DNA of 64,000 nt from Caulobacter sp. 602-2 (GCF_011043625.1 NZ_JAAKGT010000014.1:28172-92171); one strand, 5' to 3'; shown: positions 8,576 through 17,383, counted from the first letter of the stretch. The notes: a model not told the origin generated them from the sequence alone. Made by a program: numbers and translations.

Positions 8576-10201
8576 ATGGCCACGCCAGACGCCCGCAAAC
8601 CGTCCTGGATCAACTATTGGGGCTGGGGCTCCGGCGACATGCTGGGGGCCGGCGCGCAAGCCGTGATCACCGGCTGGCTGGCCTACTTCTTCATCACCTT
8701 CTGCGGGCTCACGCCGATCGAAACCGGCATGATCCTGGGCCTGCCGCGCCTGCTCGAGGCGATCACCTGCCCGCTGATCGGCTACATCTCCGACAACCTG
8801 CGCCACACCTGGATCGGCCGTAAGGTCGGGCGGCGGAAGATCTTCCTGCTGCTGACCATCCCGCTGCTGCCCAGCTTCGCCCTGATCTTCGTCTCGGGGC
8901 AGACGTTCACCTACTACCTGGTGACGTTCATCTTCTTCGAGTTCGTCTACACGATGTTCCTGATCCCGTGGGAAACCCTCGCGGCGGAAATGACGAAGGA
9001 TTACAAGGAGAAGGCCAAGTTCGCGGGCGCCCGCATGCTGATCGCCCAAAGCTCGGCGATCCTGGCCTCGTACCTGCCCACGCTGATCATCAACAACTTC
9101 GGCGGCAAGGACAGCTCCAACACCTTCCTGATCATGGCGGCCATCTTCGGCGGCCTGTTCAGCCTGGTCGTGGTGCTGGTGGTGCTGTTCACCTGGGAGC
9201 GCCCCTACACCGAGGACGAGAAGCTGATCCAGCCCGAGGCCATGGACTGGGGCAAGGCGGCGCTGATCCCGGTCAACATGTTCCGCGACCTGTTCTCGAC
9301 CCTGAAGCTGAAGGCCTTCCGCCAGCACCTGTCGCTCTATCTGGGCGGCTACATCAGCCAGGACATCTTCAACACCGCCTTCCCGCTGTTCGTGGCCACG
9401 GTGATGGTCGGCTCGACCCTGGTGATCTCCCAGGCGATGACGATGATGTACTTCGCCCAGCTGATCTCGGTGATGATCGCCATCCGCGTGATCATCAAGA
9501 CCGGTCCGACGGCCGCCTACCGCATGGCCATCACCTTCGTCGGCGCGGCCCTGCTGCTGTTCCTGGGCTTCTACCTCGTCAAGCCGGCCGGCTTCACCGC
9601 GAGCGTCGAGGGCCTGCACGGCAACATCTTCAACGCCGCCGGTTCGGGCTTCAACCCCACGGTCCTGTTCTGGTTGTTCCTGCCGATCATCCTGGCGGGC
9701 CTGGGCCGCGGCACGCTGAACTTCGTGCCCTGGGGCGTCTACAACTACCTGCCCGACGTCGACGAGGCGGTCACCGGCCAGCGTCGCGAGGGCATCTTCG
9801 CCGGCGTCATGACCTTCGTGCGCAAGATCGCCCAGTCGGGCGCCATCCTCCTGACCACCACCCTCCTGGGCCTGGGCGGCTTCGTCTCGGGCGGCAAGGG
9901 CCAGGTGGTCCAGCAGACCCCGCAGGCGATCCACACCCTGGTGCTGATCATGGTCGGCGGCCCGATCCTGGTGATGGTCACCGGCATGATCATCTCGTGG
10001 AAGTTCCGCCTCAACGCCAAGACCCACGAGGTGCTGGTCCACGAGGTCGAACGCCTGCGCGCCGGCGCGACCGAGGCCGAGACCCCCGAGTCCAAGGCCA
10101 TCGTCGAGGACCTCACCGGCTGGAAGTACGAACGCCTCTGGGGCCGCGGCGAAAAGGCCAGCCCCCCGGTCGGCAGCGACCAGATCCCCGACATCAACTG
10201 A
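8576..10201 (+). CDS. GPH-family (MFS-type) sugar:cation symporter
   Basis: 541 residues with about 12 hydrophobic segments. The N-terminal pattern KPSWINYWGWGSGDMLGAGA and the loop GYISDNLRHTWIGRKVGRRK are typical of the glycoside-pentoside-hexuronide:cation symporters. The protein probably carries uronate-containing oligosaccharides or L-rhamnose across the inner membrane, given that a cytoplasmic GH105 precedes it. ATG 8576 was preferred; upstream ATGs (8483, 8513) lie in or beside the inverted repeat and would add a non-conserved hydrophilic tail. The gene ends the plus-strand operon and is followed by a strong terminator. Confidence 0.85.
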   Translation: MATPDARKPSWINYWGWGSGDMLGAGAQAVITGWLAYFFITFCGLTPIETGMILGLPRLLEAITCPLIGYISDNLRHTWIGRKVGRRKIFLLLTIPLLPSFALIFVSGQTFTYYLVTFIFFEFVYTMFLIPWETLAAEMTKDYKEKAKFAGARMLIAQSSAILASYLPTLIINNFGGKDSSNTFLIMAAIFGGLFSLVVVLVVLFTWERPYTEDEKLIQPEAMDWGKAALIPVNMFRDLFSTLKLKAFRQHLSLYLGGYISQDIFNTAFPLFVATVMVGSTLVISQAMTMMYFAQLISVMIAIRVIIKTGPTAAYRMAITFVGAALLLFLGFYLVKPAGFTASVEGLHGNIFNAAGSGFNPTVLFWLFLPIILAGLGRGTLNFVPWGVYNYLPDVDEAVTGQRREGIFAGVMTFVRKIAQSGAILLTTTLLGLGGFVSGGKGQVVQQTPQAIHTLVLIMVGGPILVMVTGMIISWKFRLNAKTHEVLVHEVERLRAGATEAETPESKAIVEDLTGWKYERLWGRGEKASPPVGSDQIPDIN

Positions 10202-10203
10202 GA

Positions 10204-10373
10204 CTGATCCCTCTCCCCCTGCGGGAGAGGGTGGCCTCCCGAAAGGGAGGTCGGGTGAGGGGTCTCCCAGAAGCCAAACGCCGCGACAGCCGATCGGCCG
10301 TCGCGGCGTTTTCGTTCGTGCAACCCCTCATCCGTCGACTACGTCGACACCTTCTCCCGCAAGGGGAGAAGGA
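10204..10373. repeat. paired dispersed palindromic repeats (copy 1)
   Basis: Two related, oppositely oriented units lie at 10204-10264 (core CCCTCTCCCCCTGCGGGAGA) and 10323-10373 (core CTTCTCCCGCAAGGGGAGAA), each ending in a GTGAGGGG/CCCCTCA block. The same pair in the same arrangement recurs at 44013-44184. The units flank the terminator of the convergent symporter and kinase genes. Intergenic placement and palindromic structure suggest a REP/MITE-like family of this genome. Confidence 0.7.
10276..10313 (+). terminator. strong intrinsic terminator after the symporter gene
   Basis: A perfect 12-bp stem (AAACGCCGCGAC with GTCGCGGCGTTT) encloses a 12-base loop and runs into TTTTCGTT. It sits between convergent genes. 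The A-rich 5' flank means it may also work for the minus-strand kinase gene. Confidence 0.85.
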
Positions 10374-10412
10374 CGAGACCCAAGACCCTCCCCCTTTCGG
10401 GGAGAGGGCCTG

Positions 10413-12299
10413 TCAGGCCGCCTCGGCCTGCCCCCAGCGCGCCACCATCTCCAGCAGCCGCGAGGGATTGATCGGCTTGCCCAGGTGGTCGTCCATGCCG
10501 GCTGCCATGCACGTGGCCACCTGCTCGGGCAGCACGTTGGCGGTCATGGCCACGATCGGGGTGCGCAGGCCCATCGGCTCCAGCGCCCGGATACGGCGGG
10601 TGGCCGTCAGGCCGTCCATTACCGGCATCTGCACGTCCATCAGCACCAGGTCGTAGGCCTTGCCGGCCTTGAAGGCGTCGACCGCCGCCACCCCGTCGAC
10701 GGCCGTCTCGACCTCGACGTCGAACGGCGCCAGCAGCGCGCCGATCAGTTCGCGGTTGGCCGCGTTGTCCTCGACCAGCAGCAGCCGAACGGGCCGGTCC
10801 AGCGCCGCCGGCTGCGGCGCGGGGGGCAGGTCGTTGGCCACCGTCTCGGTCACCGGCAGTTCGACCTCGAACCAGAAGGTCGAGCCCTGCCCGGCGACGC
10901 TGTCGACGCCGATCTGGCCGCCCATGGCCTCGATGATCCGCTTGCAGATCGCCAGGCCCAGGCCCGTGCCCCCGAACCGGCGCGAGACCCCGGCGTCGGC
11001 CTGGATGAAGCGCTCGAACACCGCCTCGTGCATGTCGTCGGGCAGGCCGATGCCGCTGTCGCGCACCGCCATCCGCAGCCGCTGGCCCAGGGCCGAGCTC
11101 TCCTGGTTCACGCTGATGACGATCTGCCCCTCGCTGGTGAACTTCACCGCGTTGGACAGGAAGTTCAGCAGCACCTGGTTCAGCCGCGCGGCGTCGCCCA
11201 GCAGCGGCTTGAGGCCCGGGCCGAACTCGATCAGCACCGGCAGGCCCTTGGCCTGGGCCTGGCTCTCGATCAGGGCCGCGGCCGAGCGGGCGATCTCGCA
11301 GGGCTTGAACGGCTCGGCGTCCAGCTCCAGCCCCGCCTCCAGGCGCGAGAAATCCAGCACGTCGTTGATGACGCCAAGCAGGGTGTTGCTGGCCTCGTGG
11401 ATCAGGCGCACCTGCCGCGCGTCGGTCTCGTCCAGGGCCGACGACTGCCGCAGCAGGCCCGAAAAGCCGATGATCGCCGTCAGCGGCGTGCGCAGCTCGT
11501 GGGTCATGTTGGCCAGGAAGTCGGCCTTGGCCGCCGCGGCCGCCTGGGCCTGGTGCGCGGCCGTCGCCAGCTCCTGCGCCAAGCGTTTGCGCTCGGTGAT
11601 GTCGCGGCTGGTGGCGATGAAGCCGCCGCCCTCCTCCTTGGGCACCAGCGAATAGGTGCTCTCGATCCAGATCGTCTGGCCGTCCTTGCGGCGGAACTGG
11701 TACTCCAGCGTGCTGCTGTCACTGGGCGTCTGCAGCGTGCGGATGGCCGCCACGGCCTGGGCGCCGTCCTCCTCGCTGACCCCAAGCAGGTTGGGCGCGA
11801 CCAGGAACTCGGCGGGGGTGTAGCCCGTCAGCCGCTCGATGGCGGGCGAGTTGTAGCGCCTGCGCCCATCGGGCCACCACATCGACAGGGCGTCGGTCAG
11901 GTTGTTGGCCAGGATCCGGTACAGCGACTCGTGCTCGCGCAGCCGCGACAGGGTCCGCTCGGCCTCGCGGCGGCGGCGCTCGGCCTCCTCGGCCGTCTGG
12001 CGCTGGATCTTCAGGCTCTGCGACAGGTCAAGCTTGGCGGCCTTCAGGTTCAGCCGCTGGCTGTGCAGGACATAGAACAGCGGCCCGCCCACGATGACGA
12101 CGATCACCATCGTCATCCACGGCGTGAAGACCTCGGCGCGCTTCAGGATCAGGATGTTGACGCAGTAGTCCGTCGTCACCGCCATCAACGCGGCCAGCAC
12201 GACAGTCGCAACGGTTCTCAGGAACGTGGCTAGAAACATGGCCCCAGGGTCGACGTCACGCCGGATCGAAACAGCTCGATCCCGTTCCTTTTCGCTCAT
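10413..12299 (-). CDS. hybrid sensor histidine kinase (PAS-HisKA-HATPase-REC)
   Basis: 628 residues. Two membrane helices at about 20-47 and 61-78 are joined by only a short loop, so there is no periplasmic sensor. A charged coiled coil (80-125) leads to a PAS domain (about 125-240), HisKA with phospho-acceptor His267 in MTHELRTPL, an ATPase with DSGIGLP and GGTGLGLAI, and a C-terminal receiver with Asp555 in LVLMDVQMPVMDG. The gene begins 103 bases after the GH28 gene on the same strand, so it may be co-transcribed with the pectin enzymes. Its phosphotransfer partner is not in the window. The signal is unknown, presumably sensed by PAS or membrane segments. Confidence 0.9.
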   Translation of the reverse strand: MSEKERDRAVSIRRDVDPGAMFLATFLRTVATVVLAALMAVTTDYCVNILILKRAEVFTPWMTMVIVVIVGGPLFYVLHSQRLNLKAAKLDLSQSLKIQRQTAEEAERRRREAERTLSRLREHESLYRILANNLTDALSMWWPDGRRRYNSPAIERLTGYTPAEFLVAPNLLGVSEEDGAQAVAAIRTLQTPSDSSTLEYQFRRKDGQTIWIESTYSLVPKEEGGGFIATSRDITERKRLAQELATAAHQAQAAAAAKADFLANMTHELRTPLTAIIGFSGLLRQSSALDETDARQVRLIHEASNTLLGVINDVLDFSRLEAGLELDAEPFKPCEIARSAAALIESQAQAKGLPVLIEFGPGLKPLLGDAARLNQVLLNFLSNAVKFTSEGQIVISVNQESSALGQRLRMAVRDSGIGLPDDMHEAVFERFIQADAGVSRRFGGTGLGLAICKRIIEAMGGQIGVDSVAGQGSTFWFEVELPVTETVANDLPPAPQPAALDRPVRLLLVEDNAANRELIGALLAPFDVEVETAVDGVAAVDAFKAGKAYDLVLMDVQMPVMDGLTATRRIRALEPMGLRTPIVAMTANVLPEQVATCMAAGMDDHLGKPINPSRLLEMVARWGQAEAA

Positions 12300-12401
12300 C
12301 TAGGAAGCGAAGGTGCTAAAATCGACGCGCATGGGTCATCAAATCGACCCGCGCGACGCTAAGCCGCACTGTCGGGCTCGTTCCGAGAAGGCCGCGCCGG
12401 G

Positions 12402-13838
12402 CTACCGCCCGGCGAAACGCTCGGCCGCCATGTCCTGGCCGTCGATCCGCACCGCCGCCCGGGCGTCGGCTCCGCCGCTCAGCGCCAGACCCTCGATCAC
12501 CAGCCCCCGTACGTGCCGCGCCCACAGGCCCCAGGCCGGGGGATCGCCGAACATCCGCGGCTCGGGATAGGCGTCCTCCAGTTGCGCCGGCTCGACGCCC
12601 GCCTCCCCCGCCCCGCCCAGGAAGCTGAGGGTCAAGTTCTCCAGCCGCACGTCCTCGATCGGATGCTCGGCCAGGCCCGCCAGGATCACCGGCAGGTCGG
12701 CCTTCGCCGTCTCGCCCGACAGGTTGCGCACGCTCACCCGGCGCAGCGCGCCCGGCCGCGTCCCCTCCGGCCCGCGCAGCCGCGCGCCCAGCCGCAGGAA
12801 CAGCGGCGCGCTGGTCATCTCGACCAGGCGGACGTTGTCGATCTCGACGTCCTCGATGGTCCCGCCGTCGACGGTCTCCAGGGCCAGCCCGCGCGAGCGC
12901 TCCAGCACGCAGTCGGTGATGCGGATCCGCCGGAAGCCGCCGTTGCTCTCGGTGCCGATCTTGATGCGGCCGGTCACCCGGTCCTGGTCGGGCGAGATCT
13001 GCTGCTCGCGCCCCAGCGTGCCGTCCAGCACCGTGCCCGGATCGAAGCCCGAGACGTGGCAGCGGGTGATCTCGACGTCCTGCGTGGGCAGCGCCGCGCC
13101 CAACGCCATCGAGGCCTTCAGCACGATCGCGTCGTCGTTGGGGGTGTTGACCCGGCAGTCGCTGATGCGCACGCGCGAGCAGCCGTCGATGTCCAGGCCG
13201 TCGCGGTTGGTGTCGACCAGCAGGTTCTCGATGACCAGGTCCTCGCAGCCGGTGGCCAGCACCGCGAAGTGCCCGCCGCGCACCAGCGTGAAGCCCGACA
13301 GCCGCACGTTCCGGCAGCGCTTGAGCCCGATCGCCTTGTTGCCCTGGCCGATCATCGCCGCCCGTTCGGGCACCAGTTCGGCCATCGCCTCGGCCGAGAG
13401 GCCCACCATGCTCAGCGGAAACTCGCCCGCCTGCCGGCGCCAGCGCGAGCCCGGCCCCTCGCGGGTCAGGCCCTCGCCGTCGATGCGGCCGGGCCCCTCG
13501 ATCGCCACGTCCTCCAGGTCCTCGCCCCAGAGCAGGCTGTTGCGCCAGTGGCTGTGCCCGAAGTCCTGGTAGAGGTCGTGGGGGTTGTCCTCCGGCGGAT
13601 CATAGGCCCCGCCGTGCCGGGCCGGATCGGCGGCGACCAGCACGCAGCCCTCCTCCAGCTTCAGCCGCACGCCGCCGGCCAGCCGGATCGAAAAGCAGAG
13701 ATAGCGCCCCGCCGGCAGCCGCACGGTCCCGCCGCCGGCCGCGCGGGCGGCCTGGACGGCGGCGTTGATCGCGTCGGTGTCCAGCGTCTCGCCGTCGCCC
13801 CTGGCCCCGAAGGACCGGACGTCGAAGACCTGGCTCAC
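12402..13838 (-). CDS. GH28 polygalacturonase-family protein, apparently cytoplasmic
   Basis: 478 residues of right-handed beta-helix. The start FDVRSFGARGDGETLDTDAI is the usual beginning of GH28 domains. The acidic cluster appears in NTPNDDAIVLKAS and the substrate-binding RIK in GRIKIGTES. GTG at 13838 overlaps the stop of the upstream esterase (GTGA), and the domain begins within a few residues, so there is no room for a signal peptide. This points to hydrolysis of imported galacturonide or rhamnogalacturonide oligosaccharides rather than of polymer outside the cell. Rhamnogalacturonan hydrolase and exo-galacturonosidase activities are both possible. Confidence 0.85.
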   Translation of the reverse strand: MSQVFDVRSFGARGDGETLDTDAINAAVQAARAAGGGTVRLPAGRYLCFSIRLAGGVRLKLEEGCVLVAADPARHGGAYDPPEDNPHDLYQDFGHSHWRNSLLWGEDLEDVAIEGPGRIDGEGLTREGPGSRWRRQAGEFPLSMVGLSAEAMAELVPERAAMIGQGNKAIGLKRCRNVRLSGFTLVRGGHFAVLATGCEDLVIENLLVDTNRDGLDIDGCSRVRISDCRVNTPNDDAIVLKASMALGAALPTQDVEITRCHVSGFDPGTVLDGTLGREQQISPDQDRVTGRIKIGTESNGGFRRIRITDCVLERSRGLALETVDGGTIEDVEIDNVRLVEMTSAPLFLRLGARLRGPEGTRPGALRRVSVRNLSGETAKADLPVILAGLAEHPIEDVRLENLTLSFLGGAGEAGVEPAQLEDAYPEPRMFGDPPAWGLWARHVRGLVIEGLALSGGADARAAVRIDGQDMAAERFAGR

Positions 13839-14797
13839 GTGTAGAGGCCGTGGCGACGCAGGAACGGCGGCAGTAGCTGCGGCCAGCCCATGTCCATGCC
13901 CTGCGGACCGGTCACGCCGAAGCCGTGGCCGCCCTTCTCGAACATGTGCAGTTCGCTGGGCACGCCGGCCGCGCGCAGGGCCGAGTACAGGAGCAAGCTG
14001 TTGTCGGCCGGCACCACCTTGTCGTCGGCGGCGGTGGCGATGAAGGTCGGCGGGGTGTCGGCCGGCACGTCCAGCTCCAGCGACGCGGCCTTGCGGCGCG
14101 CTTCGGAGGCGTCGCCGGCCAGCAGTTCCCGCATCGACGCGCCGTGCGCGAACGGCGCCTGCATGGTCACCACCGGATAGAACAGCCCCGCCACCGACGG
14201 CCGGGTCGACAGCTTGTCGATGGCGTCGATCGGCGCGTAGGTGTCGCGCTTGAACTGGGTGGCCAGGCGCCCGGCCAGGTGTCCGCCGGCCGAGAAGCCC
14301 ATCACCCCGACGCGCGCCGGATCCAGGCCCAGCTCGCCCGCGCGCGAGCGGATGATGCGGATGGCCCGCTGGGCGTCCTGCAAGGCCACGTCCGGCCCCG
14401 CCGCCCAGCCGTCGGCCGGCAGGCGATAGGTCATGACGAAGGCGGTCACGCCCTGGTCGGCGATCCACTTGTCGATCGCCCCGCCGGCCTTGCTGACCGC
14501 CACGCGCTTGTAGCCGCCGCCCGGGATCATAAGGATCGCCGCGCCGTTGGGCTTTTCCGGCCGGCGCATCATCAGCACCGGGTCGGTGATGTTGAGGAAG
14601 GCCGTGTCGTTGGGATCGCCGCCAGGCGTGCGCAAGATCACCTGCTCCTTGACCGTCACCTTCTCGCCGCCCGGAGCCTTGCCCGGCCAGATCGGCTGGA
14701 TCTCCAGCGTCGGCCTGACGGCCGGAGCCGTCTGGGCCAGGGCGGGGCTGGCGGCGGTCGCGCCGGCCAGGGCCAGCAGGGAGCGACGGTCGATCAT
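13835..14797 (-). CDS. exported alpha/beta-hydrolase esterase (acetylesterase-like)
   Basis: 320 residues. The N terminus MIDRRSLLALAGATAASPALAQ has a twin-arginine-like pattern and a good cleavage site. The hydrolase fold shows an oxyanion region IPGGGYK, nucleophile Ser169 in GFSAGGH, an acid in ATAADDKVVP and His291 in EKGGHGFG. Similar enzymes deacetylate plant polysaccharides, which suits its place between a GDSL acetylesterase and a GH28. ATG 14797 is preceded by AAGAGGTATCCG; an alternative TTG at 14818 is less likely. The substrate (pectin or xylan acetyl groups) is inferred from the neighbourhood. Confidence 0.8.
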   Translation of the reverse strand: MIDRRSLLALAGATAASPALAQTAPAVRPTLEIQPIWPGKAPGGEKVTVKEQVILRTPGGDPNDTAFLNITDPVLMMRRPEKPNGAAILMIPGGGYKRVAVSKAGGAIDKWIADQGVTAFVMTYRLPADGWAAGPDVALQDAQRAIRIIRSRAGELGLDPARVGVMGFSAGGHLAGRLATQFKRDTYAPIDAIDKLSTRPSVAGLFYPVVTMQAPFAHGASMRELLAGDASEARRKAASLELDVPADTPPTFIATAADDKVVPADNSLLLYSALRAAGVPSELHMFEKGGHGFGVTGPQGMDMGWPQLLPPFLRRHGLYT

Positions 14798-14824
14798 CGG
14801 ATACCTCTTACCTCGCAAGGAGGA

Positions 14825-16087
14825 TCAATTGCCGCGCAGGGCCGCGTTGCTGCGGGCCGCGCTGGGAGCCATGACGAAGCTGTCGGGAGGCGTCGGCTTG
14901 GCCGGATCGAACGCACCGGCGTCGGCGGAAAGATGGCGCGCCAGTTCGGGAACGCCGGCCCTGATCCCCTCGACGATGCAGCGCGCCAGCTCATAGGCGC
15001 CGTAGTTGTCGTGGTGGGTGATGTCCTTGCCGCCGTCGGCGAAGGCCTTGGGCGACTGCGCCGGGCCCAGGGCCTCGTAGAAGGCGCGGCTCATCGCGGC
15101 CAGGTCGATGACCGGCACGCCCAGCTCGGCGCCCACCGCCCGCACCGCAGCCGGATAGTCGCCGTGGGTGTTGATGATCCTGCCCTCGCCGTCGAACCGG
15201 CGGCGATGCATCGAGGTCACCAGCACGGGCGTGGCCTTCCTGCGCCGGAATTCGCCGACATAGGCCCGCAGGTAGTCGCGATAGGTGCTGTCGGCCGCCA
15301 CATAGGTCTGGGGCCAGTTTTCCTTCTGGTCGTTGTGGCCGAACTGGATCAGCGCGAAATCGCCGGCCCGCGTCTGGCTCAGCACCTTGTCCAGCCGGTG
15401 CTCCATCAGGAACGACTTCATGGTCTCGCCGGACTCGGCGTGGCTGGCCACCGACACGGTCGGCGCGAAGAACCTGGGCAGCATCTGGCCCCAGCCGGCG
15501 GCCGGCTCGAACGGCTGGTCGGTGACCGTGGAATCGCCCAGCAGGAAGACGCGCGGCACGCTGGCGGGCTCGACGGTCATGCGGGCCACCTTCGGGGCAG
15601 GCCCGCAGAACTCCACCGTCAGCCTGTCGTCCCAGTTGGGCGTGCCCTTCTCGCGCGGATTGAGGATCACGCCGGTCCCGCCCGGGGCGTTCTTCGGCGG
15701 CGGCGGCAGCGAGGCGTCGCGGACATTGACCACGAACGTCACCTCGCGGCGCTCCTTGGCCTTGGTGCGGATCTGCTCGGCCATCAGCCGCCGGGACTCG
15801 GCCTTCACGGTCAGGTCCGCGCCGCCCTCGACCTCCAGCGTCACGCGCCAGTCGCCTTCCGGCGCGGCGACCGAGAACGACCGCCCCTCGCCCGGCTCGA
15901 AGCCGTAGCCCAGAGCGGCGTCGTACAGCCGGTCGGCGGCGACGGGCGTGAAGCCCTCGCGCGGCCTGGCGGTGAAATCGAACCTGCGGGTCGTCACTTG
16001 TCGCGCCTGTGCTCCAACGGGCGCCAGCAGCGAGGCCGACACCACCCCGACCAGGACCTCGCGCCGTCGCGCGCCCTTGACGTCCAT
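14825..16087 (-). CDS. GDSL/SGNH rhamnogalacturonan acetylesterase-like protein, exported
   Basis: 420 residues. The N-terminal KGARRREVLVGVVSASLLAP looks like a Tat-type signal. Residues about 30-150 form a beta-sandwich-like module. The SGNH domain follows with Ser186 in LLGDSTVTD, Gly in SGETMKSF, Asn in FGHNDQK and the Asp-x-x-His region in DITHHDNYGAYE (His about 359). RGAE family members remove acetyl groups from the galacturonate of rhamnogalacturonan I, exposing it to GH28 and lyases. Start 16087 follows GGGAGGTGCGATC, a very good ribosome site. It is first in the minus-strand pectin operon. Confidence 0.87.
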   Translation of the reverse strand: MDVKGARRREVLVGVVSASLLAPVGAQARQVTTRRFDFTARPREGFTPVAADRLYDAALGYGFEPGEGRSFSVAAPEGDWRVTLEVEGGADLTVKAESRRLMAEQIRTKAKERREVTFVVNVRDASLPPPPKNAPGGTGVILNPREKGTPNWDDRLTVEFCGPAPKVARMTVEPASVPRVFLLGDSTVTDQPFEPAAGWGQMLPRFFAPTVSVASHAESGETMKSFLMEHRLDKVLSQTRAGDFALIQFGHNDQKENWPQTYVAADSTYRDYLRAYVGEFRRRKATPVLVTSMHRRRFDGEGRIINTHGDYPAAVRAVGAELGVPVIDLAAMSRAFYEALGPAQSPKAFADGGKDITHHDNYGAYELARCIVEGIRAGVPELARHLSADAGAFDPAKPTPPDSFVMAPSAARSNAALRGN

Positions 16088-16195
16088 GATCGCACCTCCC
16101 GAACGGCCACGCGTCGATCCCGGAAGGTCGACGTCCTTGGTCGGACCATCCCGAAGAACAGGAGGTAGCGCAAGCAATTTCACATATCAGAAAGC

Positions 16196-16214
16196 AATCC
16201 CGAATTGTGGGATT
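16196..16214. promoter_or_regulatory. inverted repeat upstream of the pectin-enzyme operon, possible operator
   Basis: AATCCC-GAATTGT-GGGATT is a 6-bp dyad in a locally AT-rich stretch, 109 bases upstream of the acetylesterase start and just downstream of the preceding gene's stop. It could be an operator or a short terminator stem; no T-run supports the latter. No regulator gene is adjacent. Confidence 0.3.
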
Positions 16215-16244
16215 AAAGGATCCGCGACGTCCGGCGTCGAAGCC

Positions 16245-17051
16245 TCAGTTCGCCTTCGCGCTCCAGCCCTGCAGCACTTCGTCCTGCGGGAACAGCTGCA
16301 GCCCGTTGCGAAGCCCGACCGAGGTCCAGAACGCCGACTTGCGGATGACCAGGCCACGGTACGCGATCGAGCGATAATAGATCGGCACCTTGCGGCGAAG
16401 CGGCTTGAGCAGCCGGCGCAGCGCCCGCAGGTCGCCGTCCAGCGCGGCCCGGAACATCACCTTGGCCGTCTCGCTGCTGGCGACCATGCGAATCGTGTCG
16501 TGGTCCATGAAGGGCGCATGCACCTCTTCGATCCGGCCGACCTTGCGGATCAGCTCCACGTGCTCGCGATCAAGCGGCTGATAGGGGTCGTAGACGATGA
16601 TCGAGCGCCCCGGCAGGCTTCGCACGGCTTCGCCGCCGTTCAGGTCCTGGCGGAAGAACTCCTGGTAGCGCTTGTCGTGCGGGACCAGCGCCGGATCCAG
16701 CGAGAACTGCGGCGAGAACGCCAGGGTGGTGGTGGCGCCCAGCGTCTTGCCGTGCGCCAGCGCGGCGTACGCGCCCATGCTGTTGCCGTAGGCCAGCACC
16801 TCCCGATAGTCCGACAGTACGCCGCGAACGCGCCTGGCGATCTCCTCGATGTCCTTGGCGGGGAACCAGTTGGGCCGCTTGGCGACCACGCCGACGCAGC
16901 CGATGTCCAGCTTGCGCACGACCGGCGAGGCCCAGAAGTCTTCTTCGTCGGGCCGAAATCCGAGACTATTGAAGGTAATGAGGGCGTAGGGCGCACTTCC
17001 CAACCGGAAGTACGCCTTCAGATTCTCGGTTTCGATCCAAGGCTGCATCAT
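16245..17051 (-). CDS. alpha/beta-hydrolase-like protein of unknown function
   Basis: 268 residues from a double ATG (17051 or 17048). The nucleophile-elbow pattern is GNSMGAYAAL, with DHDTIRMV near the C-terminal third as a possible His region. There is no signal peptide and no membrane segment. The C terminus is basic (RALRRLLKPLRRKVPIYYRS). An apparent upstream extension of the frame runs antisense through the Lys tRNA and is not real. Proteins of this type occur near capsule or surface-polysaccharide genes, but nothing here confirms that. Function is not assigned. Confidence 0.7.
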   Translation of the reverse strand: MMQPWIETENLKAYFRLGSAPYALITFNSLGFRPDEEDFWASPVVRKLDIGCVGVVAKRPNWFPAKDIEEIARRVRGVLSDYREVLAYGNSMGAYAALAHGKTLGATTTLAFSPQFSLDPALVPHDKRYQEFFRQDLNGGEAVRSLPGRSIIVYDPYQPLDREHVELIRKVGRIEEVHAPFMDHDTIRMVASSETAKVMFRAALDGDLRALRRLLKPLRRKVPIYYRSIAYRGLVIRKSAFWTSVGLRNGLQLFPQDEVLQGWSAKAN

Positions 17052-17308
17052 TGATTGCAGATTACCATCGAAGCCCGACCTCGAAACCGGATATTTTGCA
17101 ATGTATCCGATGTGAAACCTAAACGAAGGCTCTCCGGGACGACGGCGCCGCACGGCCCGCGACGCCCGGCCGGCGGATTCGGCGATTCGATCCCCGACCG
17201 TCCCCGAACCGGGCTTCGGACCAGGCGCGCACTGTTCCCGATGATGCGTCGCCTCGGCGGACGCCCCGTCGGGGCGATCCGCTAAGTCGTTATTCTTCAA
17301 AGGAAAGT

Positions 17309-17383
17309 TGGTAGGCCGGCTGGGACTCGAACCCAGGACCATTCGATTAAAAGTCGAATGCTCTACCACTGAGCTACCGGCCC
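17309..17383 (-). tRNA. tRNA-Lys (anticodon UUU)
   Basis: The minus strand folds as a 75-base cloverleaf starting GGGCCGG and ending in an encoded CCA. The anticodon loop reads C-TTTTAA within TTCGA-CTTTTAA-TCGAA, giving anticodon UUU. The D-arm (AGCTCAGTGGTAGAGC) and T-arm (CTGGG-TTCGAGT-CCCAG) are canonical. Confidence 0.96.

Noticed and set aside
12402..14468. 688-codon extension of the GH28 gene
   Set aside because: The added N-terminal part overlaps the esterase gene on the same strand in another frame and is Gly/Arg/Pro-rich. The GTGA overlap at 13835-13838 defines the start.
17055..17285. Possible 76-codon plus-strand gene in the gap before tRNA-Lys
   Set aside because: No ribosome site, Arg-rich composition and no family resemblance; it is probably antisense leader of the hydrolase gene.
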